DNA of 64,000 nt from Macrolepiota albuminosa. Its lineage: Eukaryota; Basidiomycota; Agaricomycetes; Agaricales; Agaricaceae. A program made the position numbers and the translations under genes. A model generated the notes under the pieces. That model had not been told where the DNA came from and did no database searches. It saw only the letters and a list, made by a program, of their open reading frames with translations. Positions within the stretch are counted from its first letter, which is position 1. Every line of letters starts with the position of its first letter. The stretch spans positions 186,001 to 250,000 of the forward strand of contig JAMWFC010000082.1 in the NCBI GenBank assembly GCA_027475525.1. The letters are read 5' to 3'. Shown piece after piece: positions 1 through 9,735 of this stretch.

Positions 1-327
1 GGAATATCTGTGCAGGAGTTGGATACGCCATTGGCGTTACAGCTGGGCACCGTAGGGAGCCGAGCCATGGTGCAGTATGGGACAAATGTGAATGTCCAAA
101 CGCTGGGCTCACGTAGCCGGGAATACATGGATGTAGCGAACTTCGATCGCTACGATATGATACTGGGAACGCCATTCATGCGGCGTAACAAAGTCATATT
201 AGACTTTGACCAATGTCAGGTACTAGTGAATGGGAAAGTGATCCCAGCCGAACGAGCTACAGCAGACGACACTGATAATTGTCTGCGACATCATCGCACT
301 ACGGAGAAATGCAAGGACTCTCCATGA
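1..327 (+). CDS. GypA Gag-protease polyprotein, C-terminal end (partial)
   Basis: This frame is open from the first base and ends at TGA 325-327. It matches, residue for residue in many places, the C-terminal half of the protease domain in GypB (21190-21581), including the LGTVGSRAMVQ block and the NFDRYDMI.GTPFMR block typical of the end of retropepsin-type proteases of Ty3/Gypsy elements. The catalytic DSG motif would lie just left of the window. The frame continues after the stop into pol without any shift (codon 328 onward), so this is the upstream half of a Gag-PR / Pol readthrough arrangement and not a separate gene. Confidence 0.85.
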   Translation, partial: GISVQELDTPLALQLGTVGSRAMVQYGTNVNVQTLGSRSREYMDVANFDRYDMILGTPFMRRNKVILDFDQCQVLVNGKVIPAERATADDTDNCLRHHRTTEKCKDSP

Positions 328-351
328 CTTGGCCGGCGCAGAGTGCCAGCC
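325..351 (+). promoter_or_regulatory. Candidate stop-codon readthrough signal between Gag-PR and Pol (GypA)
   Basis: TGA at 325-327 is followed by CTT. Three bases later a hairpin can be drawn: GGCCGGC (331-337), loop GCAGAGT (338-344), GCCAGCC (345-351), six pairs with one internal C-A mismatch. The frame is open on both sides, and 1,301 codons follow with no other stop. GypB has a TGA at the same place with its own hairpin. Readthrough is inferred from structure and conservation; no translation evidence exists here. Confidence 0.55.
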
Positions 352-3300
352 GTGGAGGATGTGGAGGAGGAAGTGCAGGCTATGCCTGGACTGAGTGCAG
401 ACCACAACGTGGTAATGATGAGCGAGGAGGAGTATCAAGCCTCCAAGAGGAGCAACAAGCGAATAATCGCTCCTGAGATTCGAGGCGCAAGGCCTCCAGA
501 CAAACGCCATCAAAAGGTGAGACGACGGGAGGACTCAGTGGATGTATGTCCACCTACGTCCTTACAATTCAAGTTGGAAGACTTGGAAGACAGTATCCGA
601 GAGGCGGAAGCCTCAGAAGAGGGGGACACTCGGTCCCTATGGGAGCGACCAGCCCCCCTACCGGAGTACGACTGGGCATACGACCCCCAAATGCCGCAAG
701 AGTGGAACGAGCTGGTGGCAGCCACATGTGCGCGAAATGCGCACCAGAGACGGATGACCGTCAAACCAGCATATCGCCAGCCAGCCCCGGACGAGGTATC
801 CGTAGCGTACTCGCTTGTACGTGAAGGAAGAAGCCTTGTGGCTTATAAGGCAGCGGCAGCGGGTGCCCCGCTGAGACTACATATACCTGATGACAGTGTC
901 AATCGGGTGCTCGCAATGCGCAAGCAGTATGCACCGCCACCTCGGCCACCCTCAGAGACGGTGGAAGTACTTCCCCCGGTACGCATGAAGGGGAAACAGA
1001 AGGCGACAAGCCTTCATGAGGAAGATATTCCTCGGTTGCATCAGCAATGGCAAGAAGAATTTGCCGACATGGTCAATGGGACCAAGGAGGAGCTCCCGCC
1101 ATGGCGGGAGGTGAACCATGAGATTAATCTCATAGATGAGAACAAGCAGTATAAGTACCACTTGCCGCGCTGTCCGTGCGCCCTCCAGGAGCAACTACGC
1201 GATAAGACTAATCGCTATTTGAATGCTCAATGGTGGTCCCCATGCACCACTGCTCAAGCTGCACCGTTATTGTGCATCCCGAAGAAGGATGGAACCCTTC
1301 AAACAGCTCTTGATGCACGTCAGCGCAATGACAATACCATAAAGGATGTAACTCCTTTACCAGATCAAGAGGTGATCCGGGAAGACGTGGCTCGGGCGAA
1401 GTATCGCTCGAAGATTGACCTTACTGACACTTACGAGCAGGTGCGCATTCGCACCGAGGACGTACCCAAGACCGTATTTGCGTCGATCATGGGTACATTC
1501 ACGAGCAATATAATGCAGATTGGAGACTGCAATGCTCCAGCAACTTTCCAGAGGCTAATGACCTCTATCTTCCAAGACATAATAGGACGTTTCATGCACG
1601 TCTACTTAGATGACATATTCATCTACTCGGATACCATGGAGGAGCATGAGCAGCACCTCAGAGTCGTATTCGAACGACTGCACAAGTACAAGTTGTACTT
1701 GAAGTGGAAAAAATGTGAGCTCTACGCTCAGAGTATAGACTGCCTAGGGCATGTCATAGATGAGCGGGGTATCCACCCTGATCAGGACAAGCTCGATCGT
1801 ATTCAGGAGTGGCGCACGCCCCGAAACTACAATGACATCCAACAATTCGTTGGCCTTGTCAACTACATATCAAGCTTCTTGCCCAATGTCACAGCCTATA
1901 CTGGGCCACTTATGGCCATGACGCAGAACGGATCACCGTTCAATTGGAGGCCATTGCACCAGCGGTGCTTTGAGATGGTCAAACGGATCTGTACAAAGAC
2001 TCCGGTGATTCGACCAATCGACCCTAGACAGGAAGAGCCGATATGGCTCATTTGCGACGTGTTCAAGACAGGCGTCGGAGCCATGTATGGCCAGGGAAGT
2101 AGCTGGCAGACGTGCTGCCCAGCAGGGTTCATGTCGAAGAAGTTCACGACGGCCCAGCAAAACTATGCGGTGCATGAGCTGGAAACTCTTGCCATACTCG
2201 AGGCCCTCCTCAAGTGGGAGGATAAGCTGATGGGATACCCCATCCACATCATAACGGACCACAAAGCCCTTGAGTTCTTTAAAACTCAGGTGAACTTGTC
2301 GCCACGTCAGCGACAGTGGATAGACTACATGTTGAGATACCAGTTCGACATCACCTATGTTAAAGGTGAACTCAACAAAGTGGCAGACTGCTTGTCACGC
2401 TACTTTGAGAGTGATGTAGTCAGGGAGGCTCACGAGCCTCATGAGTATGTGCAGGCAGACTGCCGCATAGATCCTGATGGAGAGGATTTACCTCTCCATC
2501 AATACCAGGAGCTCAGGGAGCATGTCCTGGAAGTACGCGCTATGTGTGATGATGAACGGAGGCAAAGCACTCGCCTCAGAGAGCAGCGTGAAGAGCGGGA
2601 TGTAGCCGCCCAGTTGCTCAAGGAGCATGAAGCCGTGGACCCAGCGTCCACTAGGGAGCACGAGCGCCACGATGTACCCGTTACGCTTGCGGAGATGCTC
2701 AAAGGTGAATTGCCTTCATCCCAGCCTCCTAGCCTGGGCAATGACGACTTCCGGCAGGAGGTGGTGCAGGATTATGGCAATGATTCTCTCTTTGCCAAGA
2801 TAATTGCCAATCCTGACGACCATCCTCGGTTCAGGCATGAGCCTGGTGGACTCATCACGACGGAGAACCGTCAAGGAGTGGCAGTGGTATGCCTCCCCCG
2901 TACGCGTACCATTGTTACGTGGGTCTTGGACCAGGCCCATGCCCTGGTGGGGCACTTTGGTGCCACCCGGACGTTGGGCTACATCCGGAGATGGTACTGG
3001 TGGCCACGTATGGCCCAAGAAGTGACTAAGTTTTGCGCGTCATGCACAGCGTGTCAGAGGGCAAAGTTGCCCCCTGGATCCCCTCCCGGGAAGCTACACC
3101 AGCTACCCGTGCCGGTGAAACCCTGGGACTCAATTGGAATGGACTTCGTAGGTCCCTTTCCCGAGTCCAGAGGGTTCAATTACCTCTGGGTAGTCATATG
3201 CCGCATGACGAGCATGGTGCACCTCATACCGGTGCGAACTACACTGACGGCTAAGGAGCTGTTGTGGATCTACCTGAGGGAGATCGTTAGGCTGCATGGG

Positions 3301-4230
3301 CTGCCTAGCACCATTGTGAGCGATTGTGACTCAAAGTTCACGTCTCAATGGTGGAGAGAACTCCACAAACTGCTAGGAGCGCGACTCCTCATGTCAACGT
3401 CCTTCCATCCTCAGACGGATGGGCAGACAGAGCGGGCTAACCGCAGTATAGGTCAGATTTTGAGGGCAGTTGTTCGCCCGGACCAACGGGACTGGGTGGA
3501 CTGGTGTCCACTCACTGAGTTCATGATTAACGCAAGTATCTCGGATACCACAGGGTATGCGCCCTTTGAACTCAACGGAGGGTACTTGCCCTCCATGCTG
3601 CACAAAGTTCGTGCTGACACAGTGGCTCACCGCGGAGTTGTCAAGTTCACCAGGCAGGCCCTGGAGAACATTGCGGCAGCGCATGACGCCATCATAGAGG
3701 CGCAAGTCTTCCAGGCGAAAAACGCCAATCACCGTAGGCGAGCAGACCTGCCAATAGCTGTAGGAGCGTTGGTATACCTATCAACGCGTAATCTGAGGCT
3801 CCCAAAGGGACGGGCGAGTAAACTCTGCCCAAAATGGGTAGGCCCATACCGCGTCCTAGACGCAGAGCCAAGTACCTCCAACTACGTGCTGGAGTTGCCT
3901 TTGGCATTACAGGAACGACGCATCATTCCTAAGTTTCATGTGTCGCTGTTGCGACCGTACAGCGCGTCTGACGATGCGCTGTTCCCTAACAGGGCAACCC
4001 CGGGCCCCTATGATTTTGGGGCTCGAGACGATGACAAATGGTTTGTCAAGTGCATAATTGGGCACCGGTGGACTGAGCGTAACACGCTTGAGTTTGAAGT
4101 ACGATGGTCCCTGGGGGACACAACATGGGAGCCACACTCCCATTGCTCCAAGTTAGCGGCACTTGACCGTTATTTGGAGTTGAAGGGCGTTAAGCGCCCA
4201 CATCAGTTAAGTAAGCGTGCTGGCGCTTAA
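328..4230 (+). CDS. pol: GypA Pol polyprotein: RT, RNase H, integrase, chromodomain
   Basis: Intact Ty3/Gypsy pol. The first Met is at 343, but the frame opens directly after the Gag-PR stop, so translation probably enters by readthrough. Counting from Met343: reverse transcriptase about residues 270-460 with the catalytic YLDD at 421-424; RNase H about 565-660 (ICD..KTGVGA, TDHKAL); integrase zinc-binding HHCC about 867-905 (GHFG...CASCTACQ); integrase core with D in GMDFVGPF (about 933), D in SDCDSKF (about 993) and E in QTERANR (about 1029); C-terminal chromodomain about 1233-1283 (FEVRWSLGDTTWEP), which places it with chromoviruses. Compared with GypA', some CpG sites are already changed (codon 1300-1302 is CAA where the ancestor was probably CGA; CDASK has become CDVFK), so activity is uncertain although no stop is present. 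Confidence 0.95.
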   Translation, partial: LGRRRVPAVEDVEEEVQAMPGLSADHNVVMMSEEEYQASKRSNKRIIAPEIRGARPPDKRHQKVRRREDSVDVCPPTSLQFKLEDLEDSIREAEASEEGDTRSLWERPAPLPEYDWAYDPQMPQEWNELVAATCARNAHQRRMTVKPAYRQPAPDEVSVAYSLVREGRSLVAYKAAAAGAPLRLHIPDDSVNRVLAMRKQYAPPPRPPSETVEVLPPVRMKGKQKATSLHEEDIPRLHQQWQEEFADMVNGTKEELPPWREVNHEINLIDENKQYKYHLPRCPCALQEQLRDKTNRYLNAQWWSPCTTAQAAPLLCIPKKDGTLQTALDARQRNDNTIKDVTPLPDQEVIREDVARAKYRSKIDLTDTYEQVRIRTEDVPKTVFASIMGTFTSNIMQIGDCNAPATFQRLMTSIFQDIIGRFMHVYLDDIFIYSDTMEEHEQHLRVVFERLHKYKLYLKWKKCELYAQSIDCLGHVIDERGIHPDQDKLDRIQEWRTPRNYNDIQQFVGLVNYISSFLPNVTAYTGPLMAMTQNGSPFNWRPLHQRCFEMVKRICTKTPVIRPIDPRQEEPIWLICDVFKTGVGAMYGQGSSWQTCCPAGFMSKKFTTAQQNYAVHELETLAILEALLKWEDKLMGYPIHIITDHKALEFFKTQVNLSPRQRQWIDYMLRYQFDITYVKGELNKVADCLSRYFESDVVREAHEPHEYVQADCRIDPDGEDLPLHQYQELREHVLEVRAMCDDERRQSTRLREQREERDVAAQLLKEHEAVDPASTREHERHDVPVTLAEMLKGELPSSQPPSLGNDDFRQEVVQDYGNDSLFAKIIANPDDHPRFRHEPGGLITTENRQGVAVVCLPRTRTIVTWVLDQAHALVGHFGATRTLGYIRRWYWWPRMAQEVTKFCASCTACQRAKLPPGSPPGKLHQLPVPVKPWDSIGMDFVGPFPESRGFNYLWVVICRMTSMVHLIPVRTTLTAKELLWIYLREIVRLHGLPSTIVSDCDSKFTSQWWRELHKLLGARLLMSTSFHPQTDGQTERANRSIGQILRAVVRPDQRDWVDWCPLTEFMINASISDTTGYAPFELNGGYLPSMLHKVRADTVAHRGVVKFTRQALENIAAAHDAIIEAQVFQAKNANHRRRADLPIAVGALVYLSTRNLRLPKGRASKLCPKWVGPYRVLDAEPSTSNYVLELPLALQERRIIPKFHVSLLRPYSASDDALFPNRATPGPYDFGARDDDKWFVKCIIGHRWTERNTLEFEVRWSLGDTTWEPHSHCSKLAALDRYLELKGVKRPHQLSKRAGA

Positions 4231-4331
4231 TTGATCAGCAGTGCCAATTGTGGCTTGGCTGAGTTGGTCAGCAGCTGTGGCTGAAACACGTCTTAAAAGG
4301 CGAAATTTCTTTTTCGCTTTTTTCCCCAACC

Positions 4332-7300
4332 ATGGACAGCATGCCCATGGACTTGAGTGACCAGCAGCAGCAGCAGCTACAGCAGCAGCAGTTTGAGAGT
4401 ACGCCGTCGGTCTTACCGTTGGCTGAAGGGGGGGGGCAGATGGCTCCCCCGCTGACCCAAAATGCGCCCCAGTGGGGACAATCGCAACCAGCTGTGGGCT
4501 TCCCACAGCAGCAGCAACCACCAGTGGCATGACCCAAAATGCGCCCCAGTGGGGACAATCGCAACCAGCTGTGGGCTTCCCACAGCAGCAGCAACCACCA
4601 GTGGCACGGGCTACCTGCCGCAGCAGCTGGTGATCGTGGCTATCCGCCACTTCAAACCATGCAGGGCAACTTCATGCCCCAGAACGCACCTGTGGGCGGC
4701 TATCAGCCCCAACAACCAGCACCGGGCGCTTATGCGCCACATCACACCGAGGGCCAATTCCAGCAACAGGCCTACGGGGTCAGCCCCAACAACCAGCACC
4801 GGGCGCTTATGCGCCACATCACACCGAGGGCCAATTCCAGCAACAGGCCTACGGGGGCTAGTCAGCCCCCAAGCAGCATCGGCATGGAGGCAGCTTGCCC
4901 CCGTACCGGCAACAGGGCAACTGGGGACACATCCTTTTCCCCAGTTTACTGCCCCGGCGCACTACCCTGGGATGGGTGGTGTGCCCGTAATGATGCCGTA
5001 CCCCCCGGCTTGGATGGGGGCTTGGGGCGCAATGCCCCAGTACAGCGACTCGCATGAGTCGCAAGCCAAGGGAGGCCGGTCGATTTCTCTGTCGACCACA
5101 GCACCAATTGACAATCTAGAGGGATGCAAAGCATCACTCGTGCAGGCCACCGCGGCCAGTGAGAGTACAGAAACTCTCAATACAGAATGGAGCATCAGTT
5201 CATCGGCTGATGCGCCGACGGAGAGCTTGGCCAAGCTCTCCTTGCTACAGCGGCTGGAAATGCCGCACCAATCCGAGCCCAGCTCGGAAGAAGAGTCGCG
5301 TCCTCGACGCGACAAAGGAAAAGCACGGGCTGTCGAGCCCACTCACAGCCAGGACTTAGTCCTGGCTACCCTTCTCCAACGTCTGGGAGATAACGGGTAC
5401 AATGTACCCGCAGAGTCATCATTCCTCCGCGATGCGGAGGCAGTCGTCCTCATCTGCCGGATGATGGACGACATGGATCATATGCACGCTCAGTGCAAAA
5501 CTGATCTCCTTGCCCTTTTGGCCGCTTGTAAGCGGCAGACTACACCCCCGAGTTGGGACACCGACTCCAGCAAAAGGGCGCGTCGGCAAGGAGTGGAGGA
5601 CGCGCCCTCCCGCTTGATCAAGTCGAGCGTTGCTGCCCCCGGCTGGGAGGCCGGTTTAGGACAGGACATCCTCCCCTATGAAGATGTTCCTGCTCCAGCC
5701 GCCCCCCAGCTTATCCAGCGCCTCGCCAGCGGCGCGTCTGAGGTATCCTCCCCTATGAAGATGTTCCTGCTCCAGCCGCCCCCCAGCTTATCCAGCGCCT
5801 CGCCAGCGGCGCGTCTGAGGTTGCGTCTTCGCAACCAGTATCGTGGTATCCACCACGTACTCTGGGGAGCAGAGTTCCAGGAGCGTGAGCACACGCCCCA
5901 CTGAGGCCAAGGCCTCACAACCCCGAAAGGATCGTCAGGGTAAGCAACTGGAAGGGCGCGCCTACGTCAACGTGCACTTCCCCGAGGATGCCCCGAAAGG
6001 GGCCCCAGGGGCGAACATCCCCTTTTTACCCGCTATACTGGTAGAGGGCCTGCCAGCCCGACTCCTGCGGTGTGTGTGGGCAATGGACCCACGATCTGAG
6101 AAGTCGGAGCCGGAGAGGCTGCCTTCCCCGCCTTCCGACAACGATTGGTATGAGGAGCCTGAAGAGGCTCGTATGGAATCCCCAGTGCCGCACGAGATGG
6201 CGGCACAACGTATGGCACGCGAACGGCGCAACAGCAATCGACGAGCCAAGATGGAGCGTTGGGCGCAGAACAGCGCCAAACGAGGGGCTGCCCTCCTTGA
6301 GGACGAAACCGGGCGCATCCCTGATGCGCTCGGTGTGGTGATCTACCATGATCACACTATTGAGCGCCAGAACTCATTCTTTGGCGTGGGGTTGGCTCCC
6401 CAATTCTATTGGTCGCCAATGACCAATACCATCTTTGTCGGGCAAGAAGCCCACGCAGCCAGGTCCTTCGAGGACGATAAACAGGGCAACGCCGCCGCGA
6501 CGCCCCACAACAGTAAGGTGTACCAAGTTGCACCTCGCGGGTTTCCCCGCAGTCCTCGAGAAGTCCGCAGACTTCACGCACTGGTCAACAACCAGTTTAC
6601 GCCGCTTCGGCAGCGTCAGTTGGGCTACCTCTTGCTCAACGAATTCAAGCGGGTGGCGCTCAACTGCCACCCTACGGCCCGAGACAGAGCTATGTCTCAT
6701 TTACTCGACGAGGTCGAGTATAGGACTATCGCGGTACCCTTCGCGAGTCCAGAGGAGCGGGAGAACGTCCCACGAATGATTGTGCCGTCACAGCTCTATC
6801 GCCGCAAAGAGGGAGGGAAAATTGCCTTCGTCGGCCTTACCCCCCCTGATCCAAAGCAACCATTTGCTTTGGACTACCTGGGCTCATACGCCCTCCTCTA
6901 TGGATGCCCTGGAACGTCCAACGTGTGGACCGGTCTGGCCATGGACCGAGCCATGCGCATTCATTGGCGCAGCCTCTTTGGATTTGTGCTTGTACGCGCC
7001 CTCAGCGCCAGCTGCCCCTCCAAGGCCACGGTACACAAGTACCTGGCCTACGTCTTTGCCAGGCCAGGCCTCTACAAAGAGGCCGTGGCTGAGTACAAGG
7101 CAGCCACAGAGCAAGCCTTTGAGCCTCTCCACGCCAACGACCCTACCTTCGAGGTTCGGGCTGTGGACATCCCGGAAGCGTCAGCTTCCGTATTCACCAC
7201 TTCGGACGCGTTACACGTCCTTCTTCACAATCAAATTCCGGTCAGCTGGGCTGACCACGCGTACACTTATGGGGTCACCTACTTGGCCCATCTATTCTTC

Positions 7301-7878
7301 AGCGACAGCCGGCTCTACAACGAGGCGGCTGCTATCGACAACAAGAGGCTACAACGCCTCGACCACTATGGTACACCCCAGTCCATCCCTCAGTGGGATG
7401 GGTGGCGCGAGGCCACCATTGGCGATCGCCAATGCCTGATGCTCCAGGTACACCCCAGTCCATCCCTCAGTGGGATGGGTGGCGCGAGGCCACCATTGGC
7501 GATCGCCAATGCCTGATGCTCCAGCAGCAGGACAGTTGTCGTGCATACGACGACGCGCTCGCCAAGGGGATGTACCTCTCCATCGGGCAAGACATTCATG
7601 CCCGCAAAATCTGGACGCGCCAGTACCCGTCTGACACCGGGGATCTGCCTGATCCCCAACCACCTGTCCCGGGGTCGACCATTGACCCCAATCTCACACT
7701 GTCCCCCCTCCGGGACTATGACGATTCCCTGCCAGTAGCAGGGCCTTCGGGTACTTCCTACGCGCCCGCACCCGAGGATGAACTCCTCGACTACGACATG
7801 GACGACGCGACTGCCGATCCATTCCGGGAGCCTGGGGACTCTCCCATTGCCCCCGTCCCTGACTTACCGACGGCATGA
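4332..7878 (+). CDS. GypA ORF3: conserved extra protein downstream of pol, function unknown
   Basis: Coding sequence fills the space between pol and the 3' LTR. It begins with a Met-rich, Gln-rich segment (Met4332, polyQ), continues as a Pro/Gln/Gly-rich low-complexity region, then an acidic/charged middle and a globular C-terminal half (about 6250-7520) ending at TGA 7876-7878, roughly 1,100 residues in all. Frames change at 77-bp duplications (4453, 4703, 5668, 7370), which I consider assembly artefacts; removing one copy of each rejoins most of the frame. Real indels remain near 4607 (shared with GypA') and at about 4636 (one G missing relative to GypA'). GypB encodes a diverged homologue in the same place. 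I see no signal peptide, transmembrane segment or protease/RT motif, so it is not an obvious envelope. Function not assigned. Confidence 0.75.
4453..4606. repeat. Perfect 2 x 77-bp tandem duplication (probable assembly artefact)
   Basis: Copies 4453-4529 and 4530-4606 are identical. The inverted copy GypA' has this sequence only once (around 32600-32680), so the duplication is not ancestral. It shifts the ORF3 frame by two bases. Confidence 0.95.
4703..4856. repeat. Perfect 2 x 77-bp tandem duplication (probable assembly artefact)
   Basis: Copies 4703-4779 and 4780-4856 are identical and single-copy in GypA'. They break the Pro/Gln-rich part of ORF3. Confidence 0.95.
5668..5821. repeat. Perfect 2 x 77-bp tandem duplication (probable assembly artefact)
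   Basis: Copies 5668-5744 and 5745-5821 are identical and single-copy in GypA' (near 31550-31620). They force a false stop at 5902-5904 in ORF3. Confidence 0.95.
7370..7523. repeat. Perfect 77-bp-period tandem duplication (probable assembly artefact)
   Basis: Copies start at 7370 and 7447 (one extra base matches by chance). They force a false stop at 7514-7516; the correct frame resumes downstream and runs to 7878. Confidence 0.95.
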
Positions 7879-7921
7879 CCGTCGTATTATCTCAAGACCG
7901 TAGCTCAGTCTGATTGGGGGG

Positions 7922-8165
7922 TGTGTAGCGTAGTCCGCTATGTGGCGTTGGCCACATAGCTTTACTTACCTTACAGTAGATACTATTATATTATATTTAT
8001 TATAATATAATATTAATTTACATTATTATATAAATTAGTTTACCAGCTGCTTACAAAGCAGCTTATTTTTGTGTTGATACTACATAGTCAATAGACCGGA
8101 CTGGTCTGATTCTGTGCAGTGTGAACCTAAGCTCTCACAATCTCTGTAACTTCATTACAACATCA
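7922..8165 (+). repeat. GypA 3' LTR (about 244 bp)
   Basis: It begins TGTGTAGCG directly after a G-rich polypurine tract (ATTGGGGGG, 7913-7921) and ends near ACATCA at 8165, where GypC RNase H coding sequence begins. The same sequence occurs inverted at 30239-30005. Two strong hairpins are visible: 10-bp stem 7937-7946/7951-7960, and 8-bp stem 8045-8052/8056-8063 followed by a T-rich run. The first base after the tract is clear; the last base is approximate. Confidence 0.85.
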
Positions 8166-9735
8166 CCACGACCAAGCAACTTAGTTGACAACAGGCCCAA
8201 TGGTCCAAAATCCTCTCGGAGTACGACTTCATGATCCAGTACCGCCTGGGATAACTTGGGGCCAAACCCAATGCCCTTACCTGGTGCCCGGACATCTACC
8301 CCAAAAAGTCCTTTGAGGAGACCCCCGCAACCCCCCCAATGGAACCGACTGGGACCCTGCCTTTTTTTTGTCCCCTGACAAAAAGCTCCTCCTCCGGGAC
8401 AGCCACATGTATGTTCCGGATCACGCCCAACTTTGCTATGACGTTCTCCGCCAACACCACAACCACAAGCTCCGGGGACACCCTGGAATCCATAAGACCC
8501 TCCAGCTTATCTCCCGGACTTACTTTTGGCCAGGGTTGAAGAAGGATGTGACCCGCTTTATTTGATCATGCGAACTCTGCCTCTGGGCCAAGATCCCCCA
8601 ACACTGACCCTATGGACTCCTGAAACTACTGCCGGTCAGATGATGCCCCTGGTCCTCCATATCCCTGGATCACATCGTTGAACTCCCAGAATCTAAAGGG
8701 TTTGATGCCATTCTTGTTGTTGTGTGTAGGCTGACCAGACAGGGCATCTTTCTACCCTGCCATACTACAGACACTGCCCTGGACTTTGCCTGGCTATTCC
8801 TCAAGCACGTCTTTGCCAAGCATGGACTCCCAGACGACATCATCTCCGACCATGGCCCGCTCTTTGTGTCCAAGTTCTGGACCTCCCTGTGTAAGGCCCT
8901 TGAAGTGAAGACTAACCTCTCTACCGCCTACCACCCCGAAACCGATGGACAGACCAAGAGGGTCAACTAGTCCCTTGAGCAATATTTTTAGCTGTACATC
9001 AACTACTTGCAGGACAACTGGTGTGCCGAGCTTCCCCTGGCTGAGTTCACCTACAACAACACACTGCACTCCACCACCGGGGTATCACCCTTCTTCGCCA
9101 ACAAGGGATACCACCCCCAACTGACCCTCTCACTCTGGGACATCCCATTGCACACCGCCCATGAGGTCGCCCAGGATCTTCAGTCCCTTAACGAGTTCCT
9201 TCAGGAAGAGATTGACACTGCAAACCAAGCCTATGCAAAACACGCTGACCGGAAACAGGAGGACACCCTGACTGAACTCCCAGGACAAAGGTATGGTTAG
9301 ACTGATGCCACCTCTGCACCTGCTGGCCCTCCCCAAAACTCAATCACAAGCGCCTCAGCCCATTCAAGATTTTGAAGAAAGTCTCATCTCATGCCTATAA
9401 AATCGAGCTCCCTCCGAGACTTAAAGGCCTGCACCCGGTATTCCATGTCTGCCTCCCGGAATGACACCCCCCAGACCCCTTCTCCAAACAATGCCCTGAG
9501 CCCCCTCCCCCAGTCAAGATTGAGGACGAGTACCACTATGAGGTTGAAGACATCCTTGACTCCTGGAACCTTTGTGGACAACCCCACTTCCTTATATAGT
9601 GGAAGGAATACGGCCTGGAGAACAACACTTGGGAACCATGCTGAAACCTCGAAGGTGCCCTCAACAAACTCCGGGACTTCCAGCAATGGCATCTGGGAAG
9701 CGACCTTCCCAGGCATGGGACTTACAGAAGGCAGT
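8166..9735 (+). pseudogene. GypC: decayed Ty3/Gypsy pol (RNase H end, integrase, chromodomain)
   Basis: Remnant of a second Gypsy family, 5'-truncated by GypA. Reading in pieces: end of RNase H (the conserved S-R-R-Q-A-R-W block reads S-stop-Q-Q-A-Q-W near 8185), an ADALTRRPD-like block changed to NALTWCPD, integrase HHCC zinc domain at about 8395-8590 (HHNHKLRGHPGIHKT, then a damaged CELC), integrase core at about 8660-8975 (SLDHIVELP, SDHGPLFVS), and a chromodomain-like block at about 9520-9700 (YHYEVEDILDSWNL, NNTWEP). The catalytic glutamate of the D,D(35)E triad is lysine here (TDGQTKRVN near 8940-8970). Many stops are present. Most losses are Arg to stop, Gln, Trp or Cys, that is C-to-T or G-to-A at former CpG. 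Confidence 0.9.

Larger units (their letters stand above)
1..8165 (+). mobile_element. GypA: Ty3/Gypsy chromovirus, 5' end outside window
   Basis: An LTR retrotransposon read left to right: end of protease, in-frame TGA, a pol ORF of about 1,300 codons (RT, RNase H, integrase, chromodomain), a long third ORF, a G-rich polypurine tract at 7913-7921 and a 3' LTR at 7922-8165. The 5' LTR and Gag lie left of position 1. Its 983-8165 part recurs inverted at 36228-30005 (GypA'). Its 3' end abuts the RNase H region of another Gypsy pol (GypC), so GypA probably inserted into GypC, but the left target site cannot be seen. Apart from assembly duplications and a small indel in ORF3, its coding parts are open, which makes it the youngest-looking element here. 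Confidence 0.93.

Noticed and set aside
3394..3732. Minus-strand ORFs of about 60-110 codons across GypA pol and other elements
   Set aside because: They are shadows of the coding frame on the other strand and recur wherever pol recurs.
4332..7878. ORF3 as a retroviral-type envelope gene
   Set aside because: The position fits, but I see no signal peptide, transmembrane anchor, furin site or fusion-peptide-like segment in any copy.
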